Made by a program: the position numbers and the translations under genes. A stretch of 35,129 nt of DNA from Candidatus Doudnabacteria bacterium RIFCSPHIGHO2_01_FULL_46_14 (GTDB taxonomy: Bacteria; Patescibacteriota; Doudnabacteria; UBA920; 2-01-FULL-46-14): the NCBI GenBank assembly GCA_001779925.1, contig MFEK01000016.1, forward strand, positions 43,375 through 78,503. Direction: 5' to 3'. The notes under the pieces are model-generated. The model was not told the origin of the DNA. It worked only from the letters and a program-made list of their open reading frames with translations, and did not search any database. Of this stretch, positions 14,999 to 22,114 are shown in pieces; the first letter of the stretch is position 1, and each line of letters starts with the position of its first letter.

Positions 14999-15813
14999 CA
15001 AACAATTTCGCTCTGCCCTTTGGGAACTTCAATTTTTAGCTTTTCACCGAATCTTTTAGCCTCGGCCCAGGATAGTTCATAAATAGTTTTCATGGCTTCA
15101 GCGATCTCTTTGCTTTCGATGATAATGCCGAGCTTTTCCCGCCAGGAGGCAATCATCACCTTATCATCGTAAATGTTTATCTCCGGAGAAAAATAATATT
15201 TGTCCGGCGGTACCAGCGCTGATTCGCGGATTTCTTCCGTGTCGCGGCTGGCGCGCTCTCTTCCAGCTTCGTTTGCCGGCACAATCGCGCGGATTTTGAT
15301 TTTGCTGCGTGTACGGCGGCGGTAATATTCAGGAAAATAATTCGGCACGCCTTTATGCATATCGTCCACATTCGCATAAGCGCGGATTGGCTCATGTGAG
15401 GTAAGCGTATCCTCATAAACCTGTTTCAAGCCTTCGACGCCTTCGTAGAATCTGACTTGCGGCCGCTGGCTCACATTATGTATGGACTTCAATTGCGGAA
15501 TTAAATCTTTCGATGCGGCCTCTAATTTCTTTTTATCCTGTTCGAGCTTTGCCTCGAGCAGTTTTTTGATGCTATCCGGCGATTCCGCCGCATATTCCTG
15601 TTTCGGCTCTTTGCCAGAAATGCTCACCAATCCCTTGGCCGCCAGGTCAGAGAGAATGTCATAGCCGGTCGTGCGGTTAATCTCCCCTTTCCTGGCAATC
15701 CTCGCCACAGTACTCCTGCCCAATTCCAGCACAGCCAGGTAGACCCTGACCTCTTTATCGCTAAAACCCAGGGAAATAAGGCTTTTATAGATTGGCGCTT
15801 CAGTATTTAACAT
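14998..15813 (-). CDS. TrmB-family transcriptional regulator
   Basis: 271 residues. A winged helix (about 12-75) contains SDKEVRVYLAVLELGRSTVARIARKGEINRTTGYDILSDLAAKGLV, the TrmB signature; a coiled coil follows (SIKKLLEAKLEQDKKKLEAASKDL), then an effector-like domain with RFYEGVEGLKQVYEDTL. TrmB proteins often sense sugars and control transport genes, or act more widely. I start at ATG 15813: a longer frame reaches 15906, but a consensus promoter (15878-15906) has its -10 over the upstream ATG at 15882, so that codon would not be transcribed, and the extra residues only translate a family A repeat. It is divergent from the radical SAM gene. Confidence 0.85.
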   Translation of the reverse strand: MLNTEAPIYKSLISLGFSDKEVRVYLAVLELGRSTVARIARKGEINRTTGYDILSDLAAKGLVSISGKEPKQEYAAESPDSIKKLLEAKLEQDKKKLEAASKDLIPQLKSIHNVSQRPQVRFYEGVEGLKQVYEDTLTSHEPIRAYANVDDMHKGVPNYFPEYYRRRTRSKIKIRAIVPANEAGRERASRDTEEIRESALVPPDKYYFSPEINIYDDKVMIASWREKLGIIIESKEIAEAMKTIYELSWAEAKRFGEKLKIEVPKGQSEIV

Positions 15814-15825
15814 CTTTGCATTCTT

Positions 15826-15862
15826 CCCTCCCCTTGAGGGGGAGGGACTGAGGGAGGGGTGA
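15826..15862. repeat. Family A repeat in the TrmB leader
   Basis: CCCTCCCCTTGAGGGGGAGGG hairpin with a GGGAGGGGT tail. Its minus-strand GGGAGGGAAG end lies 12-13 bases before ATG 15813 and may serve as the ribosome-binding site. Confidence 0.7.
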
Positions 15863-15877
15863 ATATTTGTCTTCTTA

Positions 15878-15906
15878 ATCATACACCCTTTTTTGAATTG
15901 TGTCAA
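15878..15906 (-). promoter_or_regulatory. Consensus promoter of the TrmB gene
   Basis: Minus strand TTGACA (15901-15906), 17-base spacer, TATGAT (15878-15883). It predicts a transcript starting near 15871 with a leader of about 58 bases that includes the family A repeat. Confidence 0.7.
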
Positions 15907-15985
15907 TATCTTTCCACAATATTCTTTTTGTGTCTATTTTTATCTCTAATTAGCTAAAATTTAGCTCTCAAAATGACGATAAGTA

Positions 15986-16014
15986 TTGACATTTCATAAA
16001 AAGTGATATATACT
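15986..16014 (+). promoter_or_regulatory. Consensus promoter of the radical SAM gene
   Basis: TTGACA (15986-15991), 17-base spacer, TATACT (16009-16014). It is divergent from the TrmB promoter, 80 bases away, so one bound regulator in the gap could affect both. Confidence 0.75.
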
Positions 16015-16078
16015 CAGCAGTTCAAATATGGAATCAGCCCTATTTGATGTACCTAACAAAATCCTGGAGGACATATAT

Positions 16079-17458
16079 ATGACCACAACAGCACACATGC
16101 TTAACATTGTTCTTGTTACCCTTCGCTATCCCTATGGCAAGTCTCAGACATTCATGAATGGATCGCTCTGCAGTGCAGCTTCCGTGCTCGTTGCGGCAGG
16201 CCACAAGGTCGAGGTGATTGATCTCAACCTTGATGATGAAGACCAGCTCCAGGACAAATTTGCTGCTACGGATTTTATAGGTGTGTCCTTGGTCGGCGCG
16301 CCTTTCATCCCTTCAAGTTTGGAATTCATTGACCGCATGAAGCGGCTTGTTCCAAAAACTCCGATCCTGCTCGGGGGGCAGGTGATCGAACGATTGTCTG
16401 AGAGAGAGTTCGCCGCAATCTATGGCGAAAGAGCAGTTCAGGTCAAAAACAAAACTGATTTGGCTAAAGCCTTAGGCTGCTCACCGTCCGATTTGCCAGA
16501 GTGGTCAGAAGCCCCCATGCTCCCGGTCTGGCAAACAATGGGAGACAAGAGGCTCAGACAGTATCTCTCAACCGAATTCACGCTTGTGATCTCTCAAGGA
16601 TGTGTGTTCCAGTGCGTCTTTTGCGCCGCGCGTAAAGCCATGAAAGAACAGCACGTGCATATCAGCATCTTTGAATCTGATATGCACTACCTTGCGGCCA
16701 AAGCGTTCGAGTTCGGCATCTCGGAACTGTCCTGCTACACATCCTCCCTCGATTTTTTTCAGAATCCCTTCACTGTTAAACAGCATCTGGAGATTCTGGC
16801 GAAAATCACAAGGGACACTGGGATCAGATTCAAAGTTCGCTGCCTTTCTTGTGTGAGTTCGTTTCTCAGAGCCGAACGTGCGGTTCCGGGTCTCGAAACC
16901 ATACTCAGGAATGCCGGGCTCTACTGCATTGGCTTTGGCGTTGACGGCACTGAGGAAATCTGGAAAGTCCAGAAAAAAACTCACAATGCCGAAGACGACG
17001 TTCCAATGTGCCTGGCCACCTGCCACAAAATGGGCATCCGCACGGAGATCCTGATCGTGATGGGTTATCAGGAGGATAACCTCGCCACCTTATCCAAACT
17101 CTTCCTCAACACTCTCCGCTACGTGTTCACCTGGCCGAAAGGCGTGGACATCAGGCCTTACCTCAACAAAGAGGTCGTGCCTGGCAACGAGGGTTGGAAC
17201 CGCGGCAATGGCCGGATCGCCAAGCTTCTGGCTAATCCGTCCCTATTCTACAACCTCGATTTCGCGGCTTGCGCAAGCAGGCTGACCCATCCGCGCGTGG
17301 GGCATCGGCATATGGTGAATGTCTTCTACCTCGCCATCATCGCTGTCTTCAAACTCATCGGCCGCTGTCCCAACAATCCGCTCTTCCCGCAGGGCGGCAA
17401 GGGACTCGGTCCGACTCTCGCAAAACTGGCGAACCGGCTCATGCCGTTCGACCGCTGA
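16079..17458 (+). CDS. B12-binding-like radical SAM enzyme, substrate unknown
   Basis: 459 residues from ATG 16079, chosen because GGAGG (16066-16070) lies eight bases before it; an earlier ATG at 16028 has no such site. The N-terminal 120 residues follow the cobalamin-binding Rossmann plan (LNIVLVTLRYPYG, HKVEVIDLNLDDEDQ, FIGVSLVGAPF, ILLGGQVIE) but the DxHxxG motif is missing. The radical SAM core starts at CVFQCVFC (Cys175, Cys179, Cys182), the CxxxCxxC that holds the 4Fe-4S cluster. The last 80 residues include a hydrophobic stretch (VFYLAIIAVFKLIG). Such enzymes methylate or rearrange unreactive carbons in lipids, peptides or cofactors; the target is unknown here. It is first in the plus-strand island and is followed 14 bases later by a 28-codon ORF. 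Confidence 0.85.
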   Translation: MTTTAHMLNIVLVTLRYPYGKSQTFMNGSLCSAASVLVAAGHKVEVIDLNLDDEDQLQDKFAATDFIGVSLVGAPFIPSSLEFIDRMKRLVPKTPILLGGQVIERLSEREFAAIYGERAVQVKNKTDLAKALGCSPSDLPEWSEAPMLPVWQTMGDKRLRQYLSTEFTLVISQGCVFQCVFCAARKAMKEQHVHISIFESDMHYLAAKAFEFGISELSCYTSSLDFFQNPFTVKQHLEILAKITRDTGIRFKVRCLSCVSSFLRAERAVPGLETILRNAGLYCIGFGVDGTEEIWKVQKKTHNAEDDVPMCLATCHKMGIRTEILIVMGYQEDNLATLSKLFLNTLRYVFTWPKGVDIRPYLNKEVVPGNEGWNRGNGRIAKLLANPSLFYNLDFAACASRLTHPRVGHRHMVNVFYLAIIAVFKLIGRCPNNPLFPQGGKGLGPTLAKLANRLMPFDR

Positions 17459-17472
17459 CATAAGGAGGACTT

Positions 17473-17559
17473 ATGCATAACAAATCACCGCCGGCAAGAG
17501 ATTCTCACTCTGAATTTCTTGCCCGCTCTTCAAAGGAAATTAAGTTTTGTTTCTTTTGA
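17473..17559 (+). CDS. 28-codon ORF with strong ribosome-binding site (leader peptide or small precursor)
   Basis: ATG 17473 follows TAAGGAGG (17461-17468), a near-perfect Shine-Dalgarno site, and starts 14 bases after the radical SAM stop. The peptide is MHNKSPPARDSHSEFL then ARSSKEIKFCFF. It overlaps two hairpins: GGCAAGA/TCTTGCC (17493-17499 with 17517-17523) and a 15-pair stem (17525-17539 with 17550-17564). Its stop lies in the second stem. It could be a regulatory leader peptide for the gene at 17594 or a substrate of the radical SAM enzyme; neither is proven and no known precursor family is recognised. Confidence 0.45.
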   Translation: MHNKSPPARDSHSEFLARSSKEIKFCFF

Positions 17560-17575
17560 AGAGCAATAGTGCTCT
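17525..17575 (+). promoter_or_regulatory. Competing hairpins before the 76-residue gene
   Basis: Stem 1 pairs 17525-17539 with 17550-17564 (15 pairs, one G-U). Stem 2 pairs AGAGCA (17560-17565) with TGCTCT (17570-17575). They share bases 17560-17564, so they exclude each other. They lie over the end of the 28-codon ORF and before the next ribosome-binding site (17582-17588). Confidence 0.45.
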
Positions 17576-17593
17576 GAATCAAAAGGAGTTTGC

Positions 17594-17824
17594 ATGAAAA
17601 TCCAAATCACAGTGATAAAAATGAGCGGAAAGCATTACGCCTCCAGATCATTTCCAGACCAAGACCGCGATCCTTACCAAGGAGCCTGGCCGGCATCAGC
17701 CAATATTGATAAAGTATTTACTGTAATTGAGGATATCGAACCCGAAGCATTACCGGATTTTGAAAGACGGGTAAAACAAGAAGCACGACGGCGTGGTATC
17801 ATGCATGTCGTGAACCTGGATTAA
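17594..17824 (+). CDS. Small protein of unknown function
   Basis: 76 residues from ATG 17594, with AAAGGAG six to twelve bases upstream. The N-terminus is a strand-like MKIQITVIKM, the middle is polar (FPDQDRDPYQGAWPASANID), and the C-terminus is a basic helix (EALPDFERRVKQEARRRG). I recognise no family. It has its own terminator at 17850-17900. It is the second real gene of the plus-strand island after the radical SAM enzyme; co-transcription across the hairpins is uncertain. Confidence 0.65.
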   Translation: MKIQITVIKMSGKHYASRSFPDQDRDPYQGAWPASANIDKVFTVIEDIEPEALPDFERRVKQEARRRGIMHVVNLD

Positions 17825-17849
17825 CGCGGCGCTTGGCAACTGCCGTTCG

Positions 17850-17900
17850 GGCAAGAGATCGCGAATCGCACATTCGCCTCTCTTGCCTTTTTTGTTTTTT
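17850..17900 (+). terminator. Rho-independent terminator
   Basis: GGCAAGAGA (17850-17858) pairs with TCTCTTGCC (17879-17887); an inner GCGAAT/ATTCGC stem extends it, followed by TTTTTTGTTTTTT. Confidence 0.9.
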
Positions 17901-17912
17901 AATTCAATTTTT

Positions 17913-17958
17913 ACATGGATTCACTTACTTCACGGCCGTGAAGTAAGTGAATCCATGT
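17913..17958. repeat. 46-base perfect palindrome, family E
   Basis: Half-site runs from ACATGGATTCACTTACTTCA to the centre at CGG/CCG (17935/17936). The core TTCACGGCCGTGAA is shared in altered form with 18725-18758 and 22099-22112. It lies between two terminators, with no gene in the gap. Confidence 0.9.
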
Positions 17959-17966
17959 TGCCCTTG

Positions 17967-17999
17967 GGTAAGACTTTCGAGTCTTGCCTTTTTCTTTTT
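17967..17999 (+). terminator. Second terminator after the palindrome
   Basis: GGTAAGACT (17967-17975), loop TTCG, AGTCTTGCC (17980-17988), then TTTTTCTTTTT. A stable tetraloop hairpin with a T-tract, only 67 bases after the previous terminator. Confidence 0.85.
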
Positions 18000-18064
18000 G
18001 AAATGCTAAATTATACTCTTCTATTACTGCAATCGTTTTCCCGAAAAATCGAAAGGAGCGACCA

Positions 18065-18640
18065 ATGACCGAATACCATCGCAACTGGCCGGCAATTTGC
18101 GCGTGTTCTGACCCTGACCTCAAATACCTGATCACCTGGACCAACAATAAAGCCGTTTTAAAAGGCTTGAGACAAGGCTTTTCACCGCTGTTTTCAGAAG
18201 TGCCAACGCCCTTACGTGTCCCGTACTCGGCACTGCAGCGCCGCGCGCTTCTTAGTGCAGTCGAGCGCGATCGAATGGAAGGCACCCTCGGCGACCCCAA
18301 TGGCGGACCAACGTTTGCATCTCTGTTGTACTATGAATCGTTCGTCGCAAAACTGCACGCTTTCCCTTTCCCGAAAAATAAGATAATAAAATGGAAATAT
18401 CGAGGCGAGGGAAAGGCCGCAGATATCCCCGAAGAAATCCTCGCACAACTCCGCGGCAAAAAACTCCGGGCCGGAATGACCGTGGTATATAAAAAGAAAA
18501 CCTATGTCGTCCTGGGACTCGGTGCTGAGAAGAGCACTGATTTCGATGACATGGCATTCCTCGGGACCATTTTGAATCGAAAGTTTTATTTCACGGACAT
18601 GTATTTGGTACCCGTAGGATACATTGATCTCGACGCATAG
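18065..18640 (+). CDS. Protein of unknown function
   Basis: 191 residues from ATG 18065, with GAAAGGAGCG (18051-18060) as the ribosome-binding site. No signal peptide or membrane helix. Notable stretches are TWTNNKAVLKGLRQGFSPLF, YSALQRRALLSAVERDRMEG, and a beta-rich end MTVVYKKKTYVVLGLGAEKS and FYFTDMYLVPVGYIDLD, which could be a small barrel. No family recognised. It has its own terminator and is probably a single-gene transcript in the plus-strand island. Confidence 0.7.
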   Translation: MTEYHRNWPAICACSDPDLKYLITWTNNKAVLKGLRQGFSPLFSEVPTPLRVPYSALQRRALLSAVERDRMEGTLGDPNGGPTFASLLYYESFVAKLHAFPFPKNKIIKWKYRGEGKAADIPEEILAQLRGKKLRAGMTVVYKKKTYVVLGLGAEKSTDFDDMAFLGTILNRKFYFTDMYLVPVGYIDLDA

Positions 18641-18660
18641 TCTGAACCGTTCAGATCCAA

Positions 18661-18703
18661 AAGGGCAAGAGATCGCGAGCTCGCACCTCTTGCCCTTTTT
18701 TAT
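18661..18703 (+). terminator. Rho-independent terminator
   Basis: AAGGGCAAGAG (18661-18671) pairs with CTCTTGCCCTT (18687-18697), then a T-tract. Nearly the same arms as the terminator at 17850. Confidence 0.9.
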
Positions 18704-18724
18704 TTAATCGAACTTTTCACGGTA

Positions 18725-18758
18725 ACTCATAGGATTCACGGTCGTGAATTCTATGAGT
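18725..18758. repeat. Near-perfect palindrome, family E
   Basis: Arms ACTCATAGGATTCACGG and TCGTGAATTCTATGAGT differ from perfect pairing at two positions. Like 17913-17958 it directly follows a terminator. Confidence 0.8.
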
Positions 18759-18821
18759 CATTTTCAAAAAACCATTATTATAATTCTCGGGTCTTTTACT
18801 CTTTTTTGCCTTTTGCTTCTG

Positions 18822-18862
18822 ACACCCCTCCCTCAATCCCTCCCCCTCAAGGGGAGGGAAAA
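18822..18862. repeat. Family A repeat
   Basis: CCCCTCCCTCAATCCCTCCC followed by CCTCAAGGGGAGGG. The same unit as 15826-15862 but in the opposite orientation, so these two copies bracket the plus-strand island. Confidence 0.75.
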
Positions 18863-18878
18863 TCCGGGAGAAGCCTGT

Positions 18879-18906
18879 TTGACAAATTTGCGATTGGTGG
18901 TAATCT
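18879..18906 (+). promoter_or_regulatory. Promoter of the coiled-coil gene
   Basis: TTGACA (18879-18884), 16 bases, TAATCT (18901-18906). It gives a leader of about 20 bases to ATG 18932, without a clear Shine-Dalgarno site. Confidence 0.55.
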
Positions 18907-18931
18907 TTAAATTACCCTTAATATTTTCTAT

Positions 18932-19231
18932 ATGGCAGAACTTACGAAAGAATACTTTGACCAAAAACTCGATACACTGGTTACTAAAACTGATCTCGAT
19001 CAGAAATTAGGCAACTTAGTAACCAAAACTGCCCTTGATCAGCAAACAGAGGAATTAAAAACACATATTAGCGACAAAACTGAGGAATTGGCACGCATGG
19101 TCAAAGAAGGTTTTGACGGTGTTGATCGTCAGCTTGGGGAAATCGTGGAAATGCTTGATGTGCGTAAGGATGTAGCGAAACTAAAACAGCAGATGTTTGA
19201 AATCCGCCACGCATTGAAGCTCAACGACTAA
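18932..19231 (+). CDS. Short coiled-coil protein, unknown function
   Basis: 99 residues. The N-terminus has two degenerate repeats, YFDQKLDTLVTKTDLDQKL and LVTKTALDQQTEEL, then a long helical stretch (ELARMVKEGFDGVDRQLGEIVEMLD, VAKLKQQMFEIRHALKL). The KTDLD repeat type is common in small CPR and phage-like coiled-coil proteins. Nothing points to a catalytic role; it may oligomerise. A bidirectional terminator follows at 19236. Confidence 0.7.
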   Translation: MAELTKEYFDQKLDTLVTKTDLDQKLGNLVTKTALDQQTEELKTHISDKTEELARMVKEGFDGVDRQLGEIVEMLDVRKDVAKLKQQMFEIRHALKLND

Positions 19232-19235
19232 ATTC

Positions 19236-19261
19236 AAAAAACTGGCGCAAACCAGTTTTTT
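19236..19261. terminator. Bidirectional terminator
   Basis: AAAAAACTGG and CCAGTTTTTT pair perfectly around CGCAAA. T-tracts exist on both strands, fitting its place between the convergent coiled-coil and hsp20 genes. Confidence 0.9.
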
Positions 19262-19298
19262 ACTTGCAACTTATTCACTTTCTATTTACTGACTCCCA

Positions 19299-19730
19299 CT
19301 ATTCCATCTGGGTTTTAACCTTGACCTTTTTCGTTTTGGACCGTGAGGCTTTGGGCAGGATCAATGTAAGAATCCCGTCTTTGATGTCTGCCACGCTTTT
19401 GTCCACGTCCACCTCAACCGGCAGGTCAAAGCTTCGGTAAAAACTGCCCCAGTAACATTCCTGCATGAGATAATCCTCGCCCTTCACCTCAGTATCCTGT
19501 TTGCGCTCGCCGCGGATCGTAACCTGATCGTTCTCAATACTAATATCCAAGTCCTCAGGCTTTACACCGGCAATCGTGGATTTGACCACAATATTGTCTT
19601 TGTCTTGATAGATGTCGAGAGCTAGCTGTCCTTCCGCGCTTTCTTCACTATCTTCCGCATCCGTTTCAGCCCCTTGTATCTCTACTGTCTCGTCATCTTC
19701 TGTGCCAAAAATTTTCTTGAATATATTCAC
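19299..19730 (-). CDS. Hsp20/alpha-crystallin small heat-shock protein
   Basis: 143 residues from GTG 19730. A variable acidic N-terminus (about 1-40) precedes the alpha-crystallin domain: ALDIYQDKDNIVVKSTIAGVKPEDLDISIENDQVTIRGERK, then GSFYRSFDLPVEVDVDKSVADIKDGILTLILPKA, with the typical GILTLxLPK end. It is an ATP-independent holdase for unfolding proteins. It stands alone between a terminator and the lipid glycosyltransferase gene. No CIRCE-like or other heat-shock operator was seen upstream. Confidence 0.93.
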   Translation of the reverse strand: MNIFKKIFGTEDDETVEIQGAETDAEDSEESAEGQLALDIYQDKDNIVVKSTIAGVKPEDLDISIENDQVTIRGERKQDTEVKGEDYLMQECYWGSFYRSFDLPVEVDVDKSVADIKDGILTLILPKASRSKTKKVKVKTQME

Positions 19731-19794
19731 CCTGTTGGAAATAAATGATTAATGTTGCTCCACGTATTGAATTACTAGAAATTTCTAACGGGAT

Positions 19795-20907
19795 TCATAG
19801 ATTCATATTAAAACGCGACAAGGCATCAGTCAAGCTGACACTGCCTTTCGGCTTGATTATCTTTTCAAAAGCCTCGGCTTTATCGTACTTTACCTCGCCG
19901 CGCAGAATCATTTCCACGAGTTTCGCCACTTCTGCCGGATTTCGCCCATGAAAAGCAATGTTATGGCGCTCCAAGTACTTCATATTTAGCGTCTCATGCC
20001 CGGGATGCGCGTCCGTCACTACAATGGGCAAACCCTTGGCCACAGCCTCGGCAATCGTCGGACCGCCCGGTTTAGAAATAAGCACGTCCACGGCAGACAT
20101 CAGCACCTCCTGGTCTGTAACGTAACCGAGAATTTTTAAATCATGTTCCGGCGTAGGTTTCAGCTCTTCGAGCTGTTTCTTTAATTCTTCATTCTTGCCG
20201 GTCACCACAGCGATCTGAAACGGCACAGGGCTGGCCAGTAAATCCATAACAATTTGTACCGAAGCCTGTAGGCCGCGGCGGCCCCCGGAAACCAGCACAG
20301 CTTTTTTTCGCGAGTCGAGGGCGAATTTTTTCGCGGCATCTTCACGCGAAACTTTTTGTAAATATTTTTCTGAAACGATCATGCCGGTGACAGCCAGGCG
20401 TTCCGGTGCTACGCCAAGTTTTTTCAATTCAATCGCTTGCTCCCCAATATTGCACAAATATAAATCAACCTCATCGTAGAGCCAAAAACGGTGCAGATGA
20501 TAGTCGGAAAATGCGACTACGAGCTTGCCACTATATAGTCCGCGAGTTTTAAGATAGGAAACAATGCCAGTCGGCGAGGTTTCCGTACTGATGATTATGT
20601 CGGGCTCAAATTTCTCAATGAGCTTGAGGGTTCTTTTATACTTGAAAGAAGAAATCAGCGGCCGCAGAGGAATAGTGAACGTGGCGACTCGTTCGGAATA
20701 AACCCAACCCCAAATAAACGGAAAGGTCTCGGTAAAGAAAAAATATATCTTTTCCAAAACCATAGCGAACATCCCGCGTTCCAGTTCCTGGAAATCCTCG
20801 ATGCGCGCCTCAAACCTCCCGCTTTTCACGAGCCGCGCGTAAATATTCTGCGCCGTGATTTTTATGCCATGCCCGACCGAGGTATGGAGGATTAAGACTT
20901 TTATCAT
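19795..20907 (-). CDS. MGDG synthase-type processive lipid glycosyltransferase (GT28)
   Basis: 370 residues. The N-terminal half matches the MGDG synthase domain: ILHTSVGHGIKITAQNIYARL, and IISTETSPTGIVSYLK. The C-terminal half is the GT28 nucleotide-sugar domain: LVSGGRRGLQASVQIVMDLL, KILGYVTDQEVLMSAVDVLISKPGGPTIAEAVAKGLPIVV, HPGHETLNMKYLE. These enzymes move glucose, galactose or GlcNAc from a UDP-sugar to diacylglycerol, at the inner membrane face. UDP-glucose could come from GalU. Its start overlaps the stop of the MFS gene by four bases, so the two are coupled. Confidence 0.85.
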   Translation of the reverse strand: MIKVLILHTSVGHGIKITAQNIYARLVKSGRFEARIEDFQELERGMFAMVLEKIYFFFTETFPFIWGWVYSERVATFTIPLRPLISSFKYKRTLKLIEKFEPDIIISTETSPTGIVSYLKTRGLYSGKLVVAFSDYHLHRFWLYDEVDLYLCNIGEQAIELKKLGVAPERLAVTGMIVSEKYLQKVSREDAAKKFALDSRKKAVLVSGGRRGLQASVQIVMDLLASPVPFQIAVVTGKNEELKKQLEELKPTPEHDLKILGYVTDQEVLMSAVDVLISKPGGPTIAEAVAKGLPIVVTDAHPGHETLNMKYLERHNIAFHGRNPAEVAKLVEMILRGEVKYDKAEAFEKIIKPKGSVSLTDALSRFNMNL

Positions 20908-22064
20908 TGATCTTTAGGCTTGAAAATCAAAAGCAATGAACCGACGGCCAGGACAAACCCGCCCAGGACAATGAGGATGTGCGTCACGCCAATGCGGTCC
21001 GTGAGAAACCCGATGAGAAAGAGCATTACGGCCGCAGTCATGGTGCCGATCATGCTTTGCACAGAGATCACAGTGGCGCGGTGGCTGCTCGCAATGTAGC
21101 GATTCGCATAAGTGCTAACAAGGGGCCGCGCGATTCCTTCTAAAAACATGTAGGCAAACACGATCACAAGCGCCCATTTGAAAGGAAACACGCCGAGTGC
21201 CGAGACGGCCAGCCCGATTCCTAATATGCCCAGCCAGAAAATCTTGTTTTCCCCAAACTTTAAAAATTTACCAAACGACCAGCCGCCAACAGCCTGCATC
21301 ACAAACATGACAGGCAGAATGAAACTAAACTGCGCCACCGGAAAACCGATGTTCACAAGGTATGGCTGATATGTGTTGCTGAAAGTATAAGAAATAGCGA
21401 ATACCAGGGCTAGGATGCCAGTGCTCCACAAAATAAACCTATTCGAATAGCCGATTTTAACGCCAGCTTTGATTTGCTCTAGATGATTGCGTATTGTAAA
21501 GCCTTTTGCCTCAAAATGCGCTTCGTGAAAAAAACTCACTGCCAGCGCGGCAAGGCCAAAGGTGAGGCTTGATCCAAAATACGCCCATCGGAAATTGAGA
21601 TTAAAAAGGTACGGCCCAACAATTCCGGCCAAGGCAGTGCCGAGAATCGCGTAAAATCCAGCCTTGCCGATAATCTGCCCAAACATCTGTTCATCTGCGA
21701 CGCGATCATACAAAAGAGCCTCGCTTGCCCCGGAAATAAGGGAAAAACCGCACGCCCACAAAAAATAGCTGGCAAACAATTGCCAGAAATTGTTACTGGC
21801 GCCGCTGGCAATCGCGGCCACAGCGAGCATAATGCAGCCGAGGATGATGGTTTTTTTGCGTCCCATGAGATCCGCAAACGCGCCCGTGGGAACCTCGAAC
21901 AGAATGAACATCAGCATGTAAACGCCAGTGAGCGTGAAAATCTGCGAATAGGCGAGACCCAGCTTTTGCGCGAACAAGACAGCCGTGCCATTGGCCACGT
22001 AAAAACCGATGAAAAAACAAAATGCGTAATATAGCCGAATATCTTTTTTGAGTGAATCAATCAT
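20904..22064 (-). CDS. MFS transporter
   Basis: 386 residues with about twelve membrane helices. The loop after helix 2 has the family motif FADLMGRKKTIILG, and the second half has a similar place after FILPVMFVMQAVGGWSFGKFLKF. The late SSHRATVISVQSMIGTMTAAVMLFLIGFLTDRIG is typical of drug/lysolipid-type MFS exporters. The stop overlaps the start of the GT28 lipid glycosyltransferase, so the pair may export or flip a lipid-linked product, but this is only context. Substrate unknown. Confidence 0.85.
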   Translation of the reverse strand: MIDSLKKDIRLYYAFCFFIGFYVANGTAVLFAQKLGLAYSQIFTLTGVYMLMFILFEVPTGAFADLMGRKKTIILGCIMLAVAAIASGASNNFWQLFASYFLWACGFSLISGASEALLYDRVADEQMFGQIIGKAGFYAILGTALAGIVGPYLFNLNFRWAYFGSSLTFGLAALAVSFFHEAHFEAKGFTIRNHLEQIKAGVKIGYSNRFILWSTGILALVFAISYTFSNTYQPYLVNIGFPVAQFSFILPVMFVMQAVGGWSFGKFLKFGENKIFWLGILGIGLAVSALGVFPFKWALVIVFAYMFLEGIARPLVSTYANRYIASSHRATVISVQSMIGTMTAAVMLFLIGFLTDRIGVTHILIVLGGFVLAVGSLLLIFKPKDQ

Positions 22065-22098
22065 GATTATGAATTTTATTTACTAGTGACCCACAGAC

Positions 22099-22112
22099 TT
22101 CGCGGCCGCGAA
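22099..22112. repeat. Family E palindrome core
   Basis: TTCGCGGCCGCGAA is a perfect 14-base palindrome, with looser arms (ACAGAC left, TCCTATGT right). It lies between the Nudix and MFS genes and relates to 17913-17958 and 18725-18758. Confidence 0.65.
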
Positions 22113-22114
22113 TC

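Noticed and set aside
15814-15906. Longer N-terminus for the TrmB regulator
   Set aside because: Encoded by promoter and family A repeat; the promoter -10 covers the upstream ATG.
17493-17523. Terminator directly after the radical SAM gene
   Set aside because: The GGCAAGA/TCTTGCC stem is not followed by a T-tract, unlike its relatives at 17850 and 18661.
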